Counted from the stretch's first letter, positions 36,362 to 48,777 are shown. The stretch is DNA of 64,000 bases from Ridgeia piscesae (GCA_025642075.2 JAODUO010000061.1:260501-324500); one strand, 5' to 3'. Notes: a model not told the origin generated them from the letters alone. A program made the numbers and translations.

Positions 36362-37197
36362 CAGATGATGGTCAAATACATTTGTATTTGAAAGTATTTA
36401 AATACTTTTTAAGTATTTGTATTTGATGTTTAGGAATTAAAAGTATTTGTATTTAAATACTTTCCTAAAGTATTTGACTTTTTCAAATATTTTTTCAAAT
36501 ACATTGTCAGTATCAACATTTCTTTTTCACTGTCACATGTAATGCCTGCCAAACTGATTACCTTAATGCACTGCAACTTCACCCAACAGTGCTAATTACT
36601 GATGAAGACACTTAACAACAGGCTTCCCCCTGGCCCTGCAGTGACCACAACTTTGTTTGCTCAGAGCCAGAGGATGGATTAGCACCTAACAGTGACCATA
36701 GGTCAATATCCCCTTTTGTTCTTTAGTCAGGCTGCAATCTGGCATCAGGCTATTCTGGTTTCCTGGCTCACTTTGAAGTTGAGCCTTCCTCACAACATCC
36801 TAGCAATGATTAGCAGTGTGTCTTCTGAGGGCAACATAGGCATTTTATTATGGACCTCCTGGCTTAACATACAAACACTATATTTTGGCCTTTACCTCTT
36901 TCAGTCAGTTGTCATTGTGAAGCAGTTAGCCATAACAATACTCCCTATCACTGGTCTGTATGTCATTATATGAGCAAAACACTAATTATGCCTATAAACT
37001 AGATGTCTCAATATATGTGTTGCTTTTCTTTTACCTACATAGTAATACAAAATGAAAAGTAACAAAAAGTATTTGAAACATTTTTCAATGTATTCATATT
37101 TAAATACATTTATATTAAAAAAAAATTGTAATTGTATTTTAATCCCTCAAGAATATTTGTATTTAAATACATTTCAAAGTATTTGACCCTATGTCTG
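36362..37197. mobile_element. Nested 836-bp hAT-like candidate
   Basis: The left end is CAGATGATGGTCAAATAC; the right end in reverse complement is CAGACATAGGGTCAAATAC. Both ends then run into inverted TTTGTATTTAAATAC motifs at 36375-36490 and 37075-37185. The termini resemble hAT inverted repeats, but I find no matching 8-bp target duplication. Confidence 0.45.
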
Positions 37198-37281
37198 GAT
37201 GGGACAACCCACAATAGTTGTGGATTTAGACAAGTTTACAGTTTGCACTAGGGATTTAGCAGCTAACCGCCCGGTCTGTCT

Positions 37282-37470
37282 GTCCGTCCGTCCGTCCGTC
37301 CGTCCGTCCGTCCGTCCGTCCGTCCGTCCGTCCGTCCGTCCGTCCGTCCGTCCGTCCGTCCGTCCGTCCGTCCGTCCGTCCGTCCGTCCGTCCGTCCGTC
37401 CGTCCGTCCGTCCGTCCGTCCGTCCGTCGGTCGGTCGGTCGGTCGGTCGGTCGGTCGGTCGGTCGGTCGG
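37282..37470. repeat. (TCCG)n switching to (TCGG)n
   Basis: About 36 TCCG units change at about 37428 to about 11 TCGG units. The flanks are themselves duplicated. A block GGATTTAGACA(A/G)GTTTACAG and a block AGGGATTTAGCAGCTAACCG occur on both sides, the right copy having about 20 extra bases between them. Confidence 0.95.
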
Positions 37471-38027
37471 TGGATTTAGACAGGTTTACAGTTTGCACTT
37501 AATTGAACATAATAGACAGGGATTTAGCAGCTAACCGCCCAGACCCAGTCAGGCTTCTGGATGTTGGAAATATGACCAGTCATTCATACCATACTGACAG
37601 AGCAAACAAGGCAGGTGGTGCTGTGGCCTGACTTCTAAAATTACAAAGCAAGATGTTAGGGGATGCTTATCTTCTCTTCTCCTGCAGTGCTTCCCAGGGA
37701 CTGTCACAATTTAACTTGTATGTGATGTGGCTTCTCTGGGAAGAGAAGGTATTAATTAGAGAAATCTGACTGAATATTTTGAATACCTCGATTATTATTA
37801 CATTTGTTAGATTACTTCTAATATTGCCATTTTTATCTGTCTAATATATTTGCTTGCAACTGTTCATATGAAAAAAATATAATCGTGAGAAGTAATCGTG
37901 AGTACAATTACTTTGGTAATCTACTCGAGGACGATTACTTTGCTTCGTACTCGAGTACGAGTACTCAAAAAATACTCGTACTCGAGTATGAGTACACGAG
38001 TACGATTACTCCATCTCAGCTGGATGC

Positions 38028-39148
38028 TGATATGAATATTTATAAAAGTAACTCTTTTTTACATTTACCTAACACGTTTTCAATTTTTTTTTATGCTGCT
38101 TTGCTTGTTATCTGATGAAATAAATACATTATATCAAGTGCAGTGATTGTACCTGTAGTTATACTTATATTGTGCTTGCCATTATTTTGAGTCAATTTCA
38201 TGAAAATAGTTTTGGTAAAAAGGTTTTACTTTATGATGTCTTTACTTATATACAATTTAACAAGTACACCCACCCATTAATACAGACAAATAAAATATCA
38301 CATAGAGGGTCAGATTCAGAAATCGTCTTGAGGGCACAAAAACCTCTACTGGCCTTTGAACCAAATTGTGTAGTCTACATTTTTATTGATAACGCATAGC
38401 TTCAGCTTCCACTGTCTCATCTGGAGTGGTGATATCGGAAAATGCCACAACTTATTATTATCACTTAAACTGGGTTATATTTCAAACAATATAGAAGCAC
38501 ATTAGCATTGACCTATTATAAAAAGTTTGCAGGCATACCAAATTCCTACAATGTGGGAAGCACATCCACAGGGCCCCAGGCCACTTGGATTCACAAATGA
38601 CATACATCTGTACAATTTTTATAAAAGGTTTGTTGAGAGAGTAAATTAATGTATATTACAACACTCATTTACCTGAGGTGATGAGCTTTTCCGCATGCCC
38701 TATGGTGATGATACCTCAAGTTCTGAAAATGTGACACATTTGAATTTTAATGTACTTAAAAATTGCAATGTTATGAACGATCACATTATCATCATTGCTT
38801 AATATATTAAATTATTATTATAACTATAATATTATAATATTGTCATTATGAATAAGTATAACGAAGGCCTAAGTGCAACTGTTACGGATCACTTATAATG
38901 CATTTATATTATAAACCTGCTACATACCATATGTGACATAAACATTACATAGTTACAGTATTATAATCAATCACTGACGTGTCGTAGTTATCTAAGTATA
39001 GGCCATAGTCTATACTCGTAGCATAGCCATACCTTGGACTTGGTATTTTGTCGTACCATGGCATTGGCTGAATAAGCGCTAAGGTTGAAGGTAAACAATA
39101 ACATAAATTTAATAAAAACAACAGGAATATCAATGACGTATACTCATA

Positions 39149-39159
<11 letters not shown>
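38028..39159. other. CLCA intron 1, no recognisable gene
   Basis: AT-rich intronic sequence without repeats or conserved frames that I can identify. Confidence 0.5.

Positions 39160-39243
<84 letters not shown>
39160..39243. repeat. (TA)n microsatellite
   Basis: About 85 bp of TA repeats with TCTA interruptions at 39180 and 39241. Confidence 0.9.
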
Positions 39244-39245
<2 letters not shown>

Positions 39246-39252
39246 ATATATA

Positions 39253-40659
39253 TACACAACGTGATTATAGCTGAGCAATTCGTAATTACTAACCTATCTG
39301 GAAGAACATCTGTGCGAACGCTGCATGTTGACTGTGTAGTCAGTGCCAGTTCGCCGGCCCACGGGCACGGTGTCCGTAGCTTGCAAAGCCAGGGCACTGT
39401 GACTGTCACTGTTCCGAAGTCATGCTATTCACTGCTTGGTTCCATATTCTTTCCCAATCATGCGTCGATGCTGTCTTTGTCTGCTTAATTTGCCGTGTTG
39501 GTGGCATATAAAAATCATGTTTGTGCCTAAACTCGCTGTTCCTAAACGTAAACAACTCGACAGGATGAAGGTCAATCTCGCCCCCAAGTCTCGTTCGCGT
39601 GAAGACTAAAGCGTATTCCGCTCAAATCTCCAATTCCATAGTTACGTTTCGTACAGAGTTTCGACCGGATTCATTCGAAAGGAAAATCGAAATAGTTCTT
39701 ATTTATTTTATTAATTTCAAAAAAAGAAGTAACATGTATGCATAAACCACATAAGCAATCATTAGGGAGTATGTGATACCTCCGCTGTTTGTGAAATTAC
39801 TAAAAATCACTAGGAGCAAACGATTTTTACGCGAATGAGTGGAGGGAGCAGCAACCGGTCACGGGTTCGTTTGGCTTGGCCTGGCCAATAAGCGCGAGGC
39901 ATTCTAAGTCTGCTGAGGCCGGTCAGCTTCCTGCGACGTCATCTCGGCACAACAACTTCGAGTCTTCGTTTAGTTGGTGTGACATGTAGCAGCTGCTTAG
40001 ACCTAAATCTGTGGTCAACAAATAATTATGAAGTAGACATATATCACCAGTTGATGGAATAAGATCCAACAAAACGTCGCCGACCGTCGTCTTCTTAAAC
40101 CCGGGACAGTGCTGACAACATTTAGCCATGGATGGACCTGAATCCAATAGTAAAGGCTAAACCGTCGAAGCAACGCATATATCAAGCTGGCCAAAACATC
40201 ACTGATCAGATCGCAAGAAGGTTAGTAAGATGTACTATTTTTCTGTGGTATAACGTTTGTATTTAATTGTGTGTTTTTACAGACGTCAAGCACATGTAAC
40301 GTTTTTGTGCTGTTAAAAGTAGTTTTGATCTCCGTAGACCGGCTATCGATTGACGATGGCTCGATGCCAATGGCGATGTCCCTCGATGACAGTTAATCTG
40401 TTTTTATGGTATCACGTCCACATGTGTAAAGACTAAGGTATAACAATGAACCAAGCTAGAACAATAACACAATATATATATATCATCGCAGAATTTAGTT
40501 CAATGCAGAATAAATAATTTAGCCTTTAGAAGAAACTTGAATAACTGAACTTGAACATGACACGTCTCATGGGCGATAATATGTCATCGGCGGAGGGACC
40601 GTGGCATTGGATTGTCGTTGGCACTTCTTCGTAAATTCAGTAATTCAGGGAATTCAGAG
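39253..40659. other. CLCA intron 1, slightly GC-richer stretch
   Basis: A 30-codon open frame from ATG at 40132 ends at a GTTAGT donor-like site (40221). It could be a first exon of another gene, but nothing in its sequence is recognisable. A 74-codon minus frame (39923-40147) overlaps the region. Confidence 0.35.
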
Positions 40660-40940
40660 AAATTGCGCACTTGGTGACAAGTTGGTGCAATTTGGCATGG
40701 TGTTAGGTATGGGCATAAGGTTTTCAAAAACCACCACATACAAGTTGGGTTAGCCCCCTGGTGGCCGGTATGCGCAAAATCCAATATAGCCGCTGAAACC
40801 CGTGATCTGAAATAGATAATGGCTTATCTTTGGTTCTATCAGCACTACATCAACGTGTAATACCACAATTTATATGTTTATTGGGGCGAGGAATCCATTT
40901 CTGAAGTAATGTTCCTGTTTTCTGCTCATTTAGAAAGTGA
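40660..40940 (+). repeat. Left terminal inverted repeat
   Basis: Left copy, outer edge AAATTGCGCACTTGGTGAC. It differs from the right copy by scattered substitutions and small indels, consistent with an old insertion or independent drift of the arms. Confidence 0.85.
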
Positions 40941-41052
40941 TCCGATTTTTAATGGTCACCTTTAGCCAAATCAGACCTAATTTGGAAGCTAAGCCATATG
41001 TGAATATCATGCCTCGCTGTACACATATGTTTACGGCAACAATGTTTTACTT

Positions 41053-43497
41053 TTAGTGTTGAAAATATATTTGTACCAAAAGTCCAGGGATGTAATAAGT
41101 TAATATAATTAATTTAATCAGCTTAATGTCTGCACCATAGTACTCGGCGCACATCATTGCCATGATCAACTCAACCTTCTTTGTCATTATTTGTGCAACC
41201 TCCTTCGCACTTGCACAGACTGCTACATCGGAGTCCAGCTCAGTGGCAGTTACAGTTTCCCTTACATGCAACACTACAGCCACAGTAGTGGAGCAGCGAG
41301 CATGCCTGGCTGACGACAGATCTGTCCAATATGGTACCCACTCTTTTGTCTTGGTGTTCCATTCCCAGCCCCATTCACTGGGTTTTGGGATCTCTGGAGT
41401 CTTGGAGAGGGATTGCTTCCAGATAAAGGCTGCGACTAGCAGGGTACGCTTGATATGCTGGAATAAGGCATTCTTGGTTGGCGGGATGGAGTCCAGGGAC
41501 CTTAAGCTGTGAGAGAACATGAGCTCCTTTGCATCATTTATCAACTCTACATTACAGTTCTTACTATACATGATTACAGTCCAGAGCTCGATATGTCGCA
41601 TGTGAAGCGAGTCAAGTGTGAAGCTGTTCGGATCCTGGGTGATGGCGATCAGTGTGTCGGTGACCTCGGGATAGGCTATCCATGCATTTCATGCCGTCTT
41701 CTTACCGATTCCAAACTTCGCTGATACTACGTCGCACCCTGTGATGGCATGGAAGACGGGTAGCACTTTGCAACGTTGAGGTCCCAGCAATTGCGAGATG
41801 TGATGGATTGGAAATTCTTTGTATGATTTCCCTGTTCCGAATCCGACCCACAGTTCGGAGAGACCTAGCTCGTGGAAGATGTTGATGGTCAAAACAACTA
41901 CGTCACTATCTACCGTCCTGACGTAGGCTTTAGTGTGACCCTGCATGGCAGCATGACGTAAGTGGAGCATCATCCTCGTGTCTGCTTCTTATTTCTGGCA
42001 TGGGAACAAGGCTGTTATGTCAGTTGCTTTGTTACTGAGTACAATGTCAGCCTTTGTTGTGAGGAGGTGGTATGTTGATTCAACTGTGCTCCTCTGAAGT
42101 TCCTGACCGATGAATTGGAATAGCTCATCTTTATTTTGGTTATCTTTGCGGAACTCTGCCATTCGGCTCACTTGGGGATAGGTATATTGGCAAAGACTCG
42201 TGTTCGAAGACTTGAAGTCTCACCCCGCTTGGCACGAGTCTGTGACTTGAGACTCGCCTCTTGGTATGTGTCCCAGATTGCGTCCACTCTTGATGTGTTT
42301 TAGTCATGTGACTCTGCATGTATGGCAACAATTGCATCTGCGTATAATCCCCAAATATTCTGGCGTGCTGGGGTTTGATGATGTGTATGACTGCGGCCAT
42401 ATCAAGAATAACCACTGTAGCTTCTTTTACTGTTTTAAAGCGGCCCGGAGCAGGCATGCCTGGTAGACAAGCAATAATATCTGACCTGGTTCCTCGACGC
42501 AGCTTACCTCGATCTGATAAAGACGGTGGTTTTCGCTGATTCTTATGCTTAAAGAATGCATCTATATATGCCTCAGGACGTTCTTGTAAGGACAAGAACA
42601 ACTTGGTGACGACAGCTGCATTCGCCTTAGGAGACCCCACCTTGTCAGCACCCTTCTTTAGATCCGCTGGTGGTCTGTTTGAGAATGTGTACAGGTTGGT
42701 TTTTTTTTATTACGTCGGACAAGGGCTTGGAGGCTTCTTCGATTACGTCAGTCACAAACTGTGTGAACATGTTTTTGCCGATGGTTGGAGCATTCTTGAG
42801 ACAATCAACGATAGCGGGGTCCATGACCTCGCCAGTGTCCAAAGTGATTAGGTCCGAACTCGTCTTATTGAAGGGGTTTACTAATGTGCCCTCCTTCACA
42901 AGATCACATAGAGCATTCAAGTGTTTGATGAACTTTTTCTGTTCAGCAACTGATGACTCTGGATGCTCCAAACTTTAGGCCCTTTGTACTTCAGGTTTGG
43001 AGAGCTCGATGACCTCCTTAGATTCCTGCTGTCCATATAGGCCCTTTGCTCCACTATCTTCCTTCAGAAACTGGATGCTGTGCTCTTGGCTGTGGTCAAG
43101 TGACATCAGTGAAGACTTCTTGTCGCCACGTTGCACGACGAACTTCCCTGCCATAAATGGGTGGGTCTCTGGTAACCGCACCATGTCCCTCAAGACGACT
43201 GGCACCCAGCGAGCATAGTGTGTGTCCGAAAGCGGAAAACCATGGACAAATCTCATCGTATGCATTCAGAGTGAGCAAACAATCACCCAGTTGCTGACCC
43301 CGGACGAAGCAGCAGTTGATGAGCAGATACTCTCTCACTGACGTCCAGTAGTTTATTGTTGGCACATTGCTGATGAGCCGCTTCTCCCACACCTCCATGG
43401 GCTCATGCGGCCCATAACCATCGCGGCAGGAATGATCGATGCTTGTACTTTGAGTACATGGAGCCAGGCAACATCGGACTGATAATGTTTTCAACAA
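41053..43497 (-). pseudogene. Uncharacterised invertebrate multicopy protein, PIN/FEN-nuclease-like, broken
   Basis: Successive minus-strand frames at 43096-43497, 42975-43265, 42645-42971, 42140-42640, 41989-42171, 41689-41973 and 41053-41601 join into one protein. I remember it as an unnamed, high-copy invertebrate family. Landmarks in order are RGQQLGDCLLTLNAYDE, an ARW...FMAGKFVVQ block, an EHS/DSGAKGL block and VVILDMAAVI with Asp near 42402. Then come EADTRMMLH (41988), RTVDSDVVVL with Asp near 41909, ITGCD with Asp near 41732, and WGWEWN...WVPYWT. The spaced acidic residues resemble PIN/FEN-type nucleases. A Cys-rich tail (CGCSVACKGNCNC) lies near 41190-41290 in another frame. A TAA at 41989-41991 replaces a Glu-type codon, and several frameshifts confirm it is dead. 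Confidence 0.75.
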
Positions 43498-43737
43498 AAT
43501 AAAAATAGAGTAGTAGCATCATTCTTTCCTGAAAATGTTCATGCAAAAACAGGTTACACCTTATGCATGAGCTGCAAAAAGATTTTTTTTAAATCACAAT
43601 TGAGTGCTGAATACACACTACTCGATGACTGTCGGCTGTAGATTATAACACAATATAGATAATTATATATAATATGTCATTGTGATTCAGTTCCTGAGTG
43701 ATGACATTTTTATACTACAAATATCACGAAAAACATT

Positions 43738-44017
43738 TCACCTTGTAAATGACCTGAAAACAGGAAAATAACTTCAGAAATGGATTCCTCGCCCCAATAA
43801 ACATACAAATTGTGGTATTACACGTTGATGTAGTGCTGATAAAACCAAAGATAAGCCATTATCTATTTCAGGTCACGGGTTTCGGTGGCCACATTGAATT
43901 TTGCGCATACCGGTCACCAGGGGTTACCCCAACTTGTATGCGGTGGTTTTTGAAAACCTTATGCCCATACCTAACACCATACCAAATTGCAAAAACCTGT
44001 CACCAAGTGCGCAATTT
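43738..44017 (-). repeat. Right terminal inverted repeat
   Basis: Inverted partner of 40660-40940. The outer edge ends GTCACCAAGTGCGCAATTT at 44017 and is followed by GCATGAAAATCTGG, which does not match the left flank. Confidence 0.85.
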
Positions 44018-46277
44018 GCATGAAAATCTGGATATTCCTACCCTGCTAGTAACCGACTCATAGTGACATAGACATTTATTTCCATCGATGTGAATGTAGG
44101 CAGAGTAAGGTGACATTGATTAATACAGCTAGTAAAGCTTATGATCAGTGTGTTAAAATATGTGCTCAGAAACAATGAAAATGTTATGATGCTGAAAACT
44201 AGAAATTCAGTCAGTATTTATTTAAACATTACGTTTTTACAAAGTTGCGTTTTTCTGTTAGTTTCCAATTATGAGATACACAACTGACTATATTTATCAT
44301 ACTTTTATCAAGTTTCTGCATGCACTTTGACACCCCACGTTCAAAATTAGTTTCACCTTCGTCTTCGAGTAGCAGTATTTATGACTGTTTAATGGCTGGT
44401 GAAATTCAATGATTATTTGAAACCCATGGACAGTTGCTGCAGGCATGTTTTAAACTATATCTCCATTTAAACTACTCATTTTATCTGCAAGTTGTGTTTA
44501 TTTTATATTAGCATTTTAGATGTGACGTCGGTATCCACTGGTTAAAGAGCTATTGTCACCTGTAAGTGACAATTGAATACAGATAAGTTTTCTAGATAAT
44601 TATAGAGTGAAAATTCATACACTTGATTGATATTGTCTGCTGCATTCTCACAATATGGCTGTGTTTCTCACTTGCTGGTAATTTCATATGAATAATCAGA
44701 CGAAATGCCAGTTAGGTGATGATACAATGAATTATTTCACGTTCCTTTGTTGTTGGTTACAGAGAACGGTGATTGTCACTCCTGTATCACATTGTGGCAT
44801 CCACACGTGGACAGGGAATGTCCAGTTTAACTGATGTGCACACGCTGCAATTGTTGAGGAAGAAGATACGACAATGTATCTGGAGCAAGGTTCAGCAGCA
44901 TTCAATGCCCTGCCTGAAGTCAGTCATCACAGCACAGCACTTTCTGGGAGCCATTCCCTAGCTCACTAAATTCTGTCATACTGGACAGGTGGAGGTATAT
45001 CAGGGTTACCTGCCCCAAGAGACAGCACTTCTATGAAGGTATGACAGCAGTCGTATGAACAAGGGGACTTTTGCGACAATGGGACTTTAGCGATACATTG
45101 CATTTGAATCCTTGCTTGTACAGTTCTCTTTACATTGCACCAAGGTGTATAAAGTAGCACATAGTAATTGCAGTATTGCTTCATATTTCTAACATAATAC
45201 AGGTGTGGCATTTGAATGAACTCCTGGTAACTGTGTCATGGGGGACCAAATACAGCTGTAATCAGTTACTTTGTACACTTATGAATACAGCTACTTGTGT
45301 AATTAATAACTTCTCTGTTTTTGATAAAATAAAATAAATAACACGTCATTATCACTGAATGTATTAAAATATAATAAAAAAATACATAAAAATACAGTCA
45401 CTGTATATACATGATACAAAGTGAAACATTAAGATTAGAACAACAAGTGAAAATTGGGAGTGGAATGTGATAGTGGAATTCCTGGTCAATGTGTTGTTAT
45501 TTAACTTATGGTTACTAATTTGGCTAATGTTTGGTTACTAAAACAATGACTTCTTACATGATTATCAAATGAAATTACCAAAGATTAGTACATGTTTATA
45601 ATCATGTAGAAAAACGTTTCAAAGTTGTCTAAATACTAATCACTTAATGCAAGCACTATATTCATTGTAGGAATGAAATCACAATTGATGTTATCTGCTC
45701 TTGGGTGGACCTACCAGCCATGTACTGTCCCAGGCATCTCTGTTAACACAGATGTCATCTTCGAGAAACAATGATTAAACTGGAGGTTGCGCAACAGAAC
45801 ACAAGTGCCGACATAACCGTCTACCCATGCTGATGAGCCACATAATGGGAAACGTTACACTGCCACTAATCACTGTACCAACAGGGGTTGATGTGATCGG
45901 GGGGAATGAGCCAAAACCGAGTAAGGAAGATCTGCGGGCTGCATTGCTCAATCGTTTTGTACATTAGTCAAGTCTTCGAGAGCAAAGTGATATCCCTCGT
46001 GCTGCTGTCCAAGCGAGGACAAGGAACTTTGTCCTGATTAGGTGGCTGGCGCATGCTGGCAGTACTCGATGAACACTCCGGCCCAACTTGCTGTGAACCA
46101 CCAGTAAACTGCCTATAGACAGCCCACCTGAGCAACCTGAAATACACGTGTTCATATAAAATATACATATGACATTGTAAATAAGATGAACATTAAACAA
46201 TGATCCTTTTAATTTAGAATGTATCATTAAAGATACACCCCATTTCAAACATGTGGTGCTTTTTTTAGGAAAAACAA
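44018..46277. other. CLCA intron 1, no recognisable gene
   Basis: Short frames at 44773-44961 (62 codons) and around 45,830-45,965 (ending ...DLRAALLNRFVH) look protein-like but match nothing I can name. The rest is AT-rich. Confidence 0.45.
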
Positions 46278-46339
46278 AACAAATTGTGTGCATGATTATA
46301 GCATATTGCAATATGCTATAATCATGCACACAATTTGTT
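46278..46339. repeat. Perfect 62-bp palindrome
   Basis: Two 31-base arms meet without a spacer at 46308/46309 (...GCATATTG|CAATATGC...). The sequence is its own reverse complement throughout. It could extrude a long hairpin. No flanking element ends were seen. Confidence 0.93.
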
Positions 46340-46559
46340 GACAATATGCACTTTTTAATTGCTGTGTGCCATTAGAATAAATAAATAATTTGTACATTAA
46401 ATTTCTCGGTCATGCAATATAAAGGGTACGATATTGTGGGCTAAAATAATAAATAGATCAATAAAATTATTTGAGGTACATTAAATAAAAAAGCAGGCAA
46501 TTCATGATTAAAACTAAAACAGTCTACCATAATGTAAATGACTGGGATGGTGACTCTGG

Positions 46560-46725
46560 AACACTTCTGCAGTAAATGCGGTGACGGCTTCCTCGCTAAG
46601 TGCGTTCCACAGTGGAATACAGCGTACGTAGAATGACTGCTGGTAGGGCGTGCAAGTGGCTGGTAGGGTTCATAGTTTGTGCTTGTGTATGGTGCGCGCA
46701 TCTGCTGTGGTGATGATGACAGGCA
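46560..46725 (-). pseudogene. LINE 3' coding end relic
   Basis: The minus strand reads YQQSFYVRCIPLWNALSEEAV...AFTAEVFQS and then a stop. This is the S-F..R.I.LWN.L terminal motif of CR1/L2/Jockey LINE polymerases. Only this terminal piece is recognisable. The other frame over the same region (46441-46701) is a shadow. Confidence 0.55.
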
Positions 46726-48090
46726 AGTTGATGGGCATTAGTTCGTAGTGGCATCTGTTATGCGCCTTCGCGTGTACAAGGAGTTCCACATTAGGTTACT
46801 TCACATATCACTGACACATGAAGTTCTGCGGTAATCACCGGTCACAAACCGCGCAACGGTCTTTGTACGCGCACTATTGTCTGAATGCCCGTCTTTGTGT
46901 GAGGTGCCCAGGTGCATTAGCAAACTCGAGTGTTGGTCGCACGAGTGTACATGGAATGATTATGTGATTAAGATGTGCTATTAGAATGTATGTGTTGCAA
47001 TCAATTACGTGTCGGATCTTGAAGCAAACTTCAACGATATGTTGAATAAAATTGCAATTTCATCATGTTATAGATAAATATATGCCAGAACCTACCATAG
47101 TGATATTGTGAAACGAGTGTAACCATGTATATATGTTAGTTTTATCCTAGTAAAACATCAAATTGTGACGGTTAGTTTTCTTTATAATTCCTTTTATAAC
47201 GGCGCAAATATGAATGAAACAAAAATCATGCTATATTTTACAAAATGGCTACCGTTTATCGATCATATTGCCGAATGGAATGTTTATTCATATGTAAAAA
47301 CAAACACCTGACAGTGATCGGATCAACAAGATGGCTGTATATTGGCAAAATGAAGATGCCGCTGACAGGTCATTTTCTTCGTATCCAACAACGAAAAGTC
47401 GCACAGACAACGTAGTTGGATGATAATAAGTTCTCCGTAATCGCAGTCGACATTCCTCACGGTGCAGAATTTGATGTCCAACTCAAAATCGTCGATAAAT
47501 TATCTCGGTAAAATCCGCCAAATGCTTCACGATGTCGGAGATCAACTAGATGAATGCACTTCTACATCCTTCCAAATAAACTCACTTAATTCTCAAACGA
47601 AATAAAATTTCACAAGATGGCGACAGCACATGTTTCCATGACCTACATAGAGCTTAGATAAGCAGTTTTAGCTGGGTGGTTAATGTAAAAGAAGGATCCG
47701 ATCGCGGTAAACGAAAGGCCCATGAAATGTGAGTTTACTGGGCGGTTTTGAACGGTCTGTATGCACAGTAGAGTTAATGGTTGTGATTGACGTGAATGGC
47801 TTTCATAAAAGTCATTCGCGTACTAAATGGCACACCTTTGAGTAATTCAAGACTGGCAAAGAATTATTTCGGATGTATGAATTAAGATCCTTACTAGACA
47901 ATCAAAGAAACGATGGGGTGTCTTTATATATTCATATATCTTGTGAGTACGTGCATGTGTGACACATCGCTTATAATAATTCTCTTGTGACGTATCTCTT
48001 ATTTATAATAATTCAACGGCACACCTAAAATCACAGCACAGTATAATGTCAAACTTGCATGCCCATTTTACATTGTGGTTTTTATTCCAG
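46726..48090. other. CLCA intron 1, distal part, no recognisable gene
   Basis: AT-rich sequence with no frames of interest. It ends in TTTATTCCAG, a good pyrimidine-rich acceptor for exon 2. Confidence 0.55.
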
Positions 48091-48177
48091 GAAATGTTCA
48101 CGGAAGCATCCAGCGATCTATTTGTCGCAACACATCACCGCGTTTATTTTCGTAATGTGACAATCCTCGTTCCTCAG
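48091..48177 (+). CDS. CLCA exon 2
   Basis: Acceptor TTTATTCCAG|GAA and donor CAG|GTATGC bound 29 codons in phase 0 at both ends. The peptide EMFTEASSDLFVATHHRVYF then RNVTILVPQ matches the family block in which a potential acidic helix (K-E/D-M-F-T-x-A-S) leads to YFKNVAILIP in vertebrate CLCA proteins. Splicing onto exon 1 joins Ile-Lys to Glu-Met without a frame change. Confidence 0.9.

Positions 48178-48777
<600 letters not shown>

Larger units (their letters stand above)
35855..38019. mobile_element. hAT-type non-autonomous element (2,165 bp) with 8-bp target duplication
   Basis: CTGGATGC lies immediately outside both ends (35847-35854 and 38020-38027), an 8-bp duplication characteristic of hAT transposons. 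The left terminus is CAGAGATGGAGT and the right terminus reads CTGAGATGGAGT in reverse complement, 11/12 matching. Subterminal regions on both sides are dense in GTACTCGAGTACGAGTAC-type palindromes. No hAT transposase fragment is visible, so the copy depends on a partner. It contains a nested candidate element and a tetranucleotide array. Confidence 0.88.
40660..44017 (-). mobile_element. 3.36-kb element with ~280-bp terminal inverted repeats and a nuclease-like gene
   Basis: Two long inverted copies bound the element: 40660-40940 and 43738-44017, about 90% identical by eye over ~280 bp. They share AATTGCGCACTTGGTGACA at the outer edge and TTGGGGCGAGGAATCCATTT near the inner edge. The only coding content between them is one broken minus-strand gene, so the unit looks like a DNA transposon or a passenger-carrying derivative. 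No clear target duplication is visible outside the repeats. Its superfamily is not one I can name. Confidence 0.75.

Noticed and set aside
37199..37534. Ser-Val-Arg-Pro and Asp-Gly-Arg-Thr repeat frames
   Set aside because: Translation of the TCCG/TCGG tetranucleotide array on either strand.
40640..44035. Target-site duplication around the long-TIR element
   Set aside because: Flanks (…ATTCAGAG on the left, GCATGAAA… on the right) do not match over any standard length, so none is claimed.
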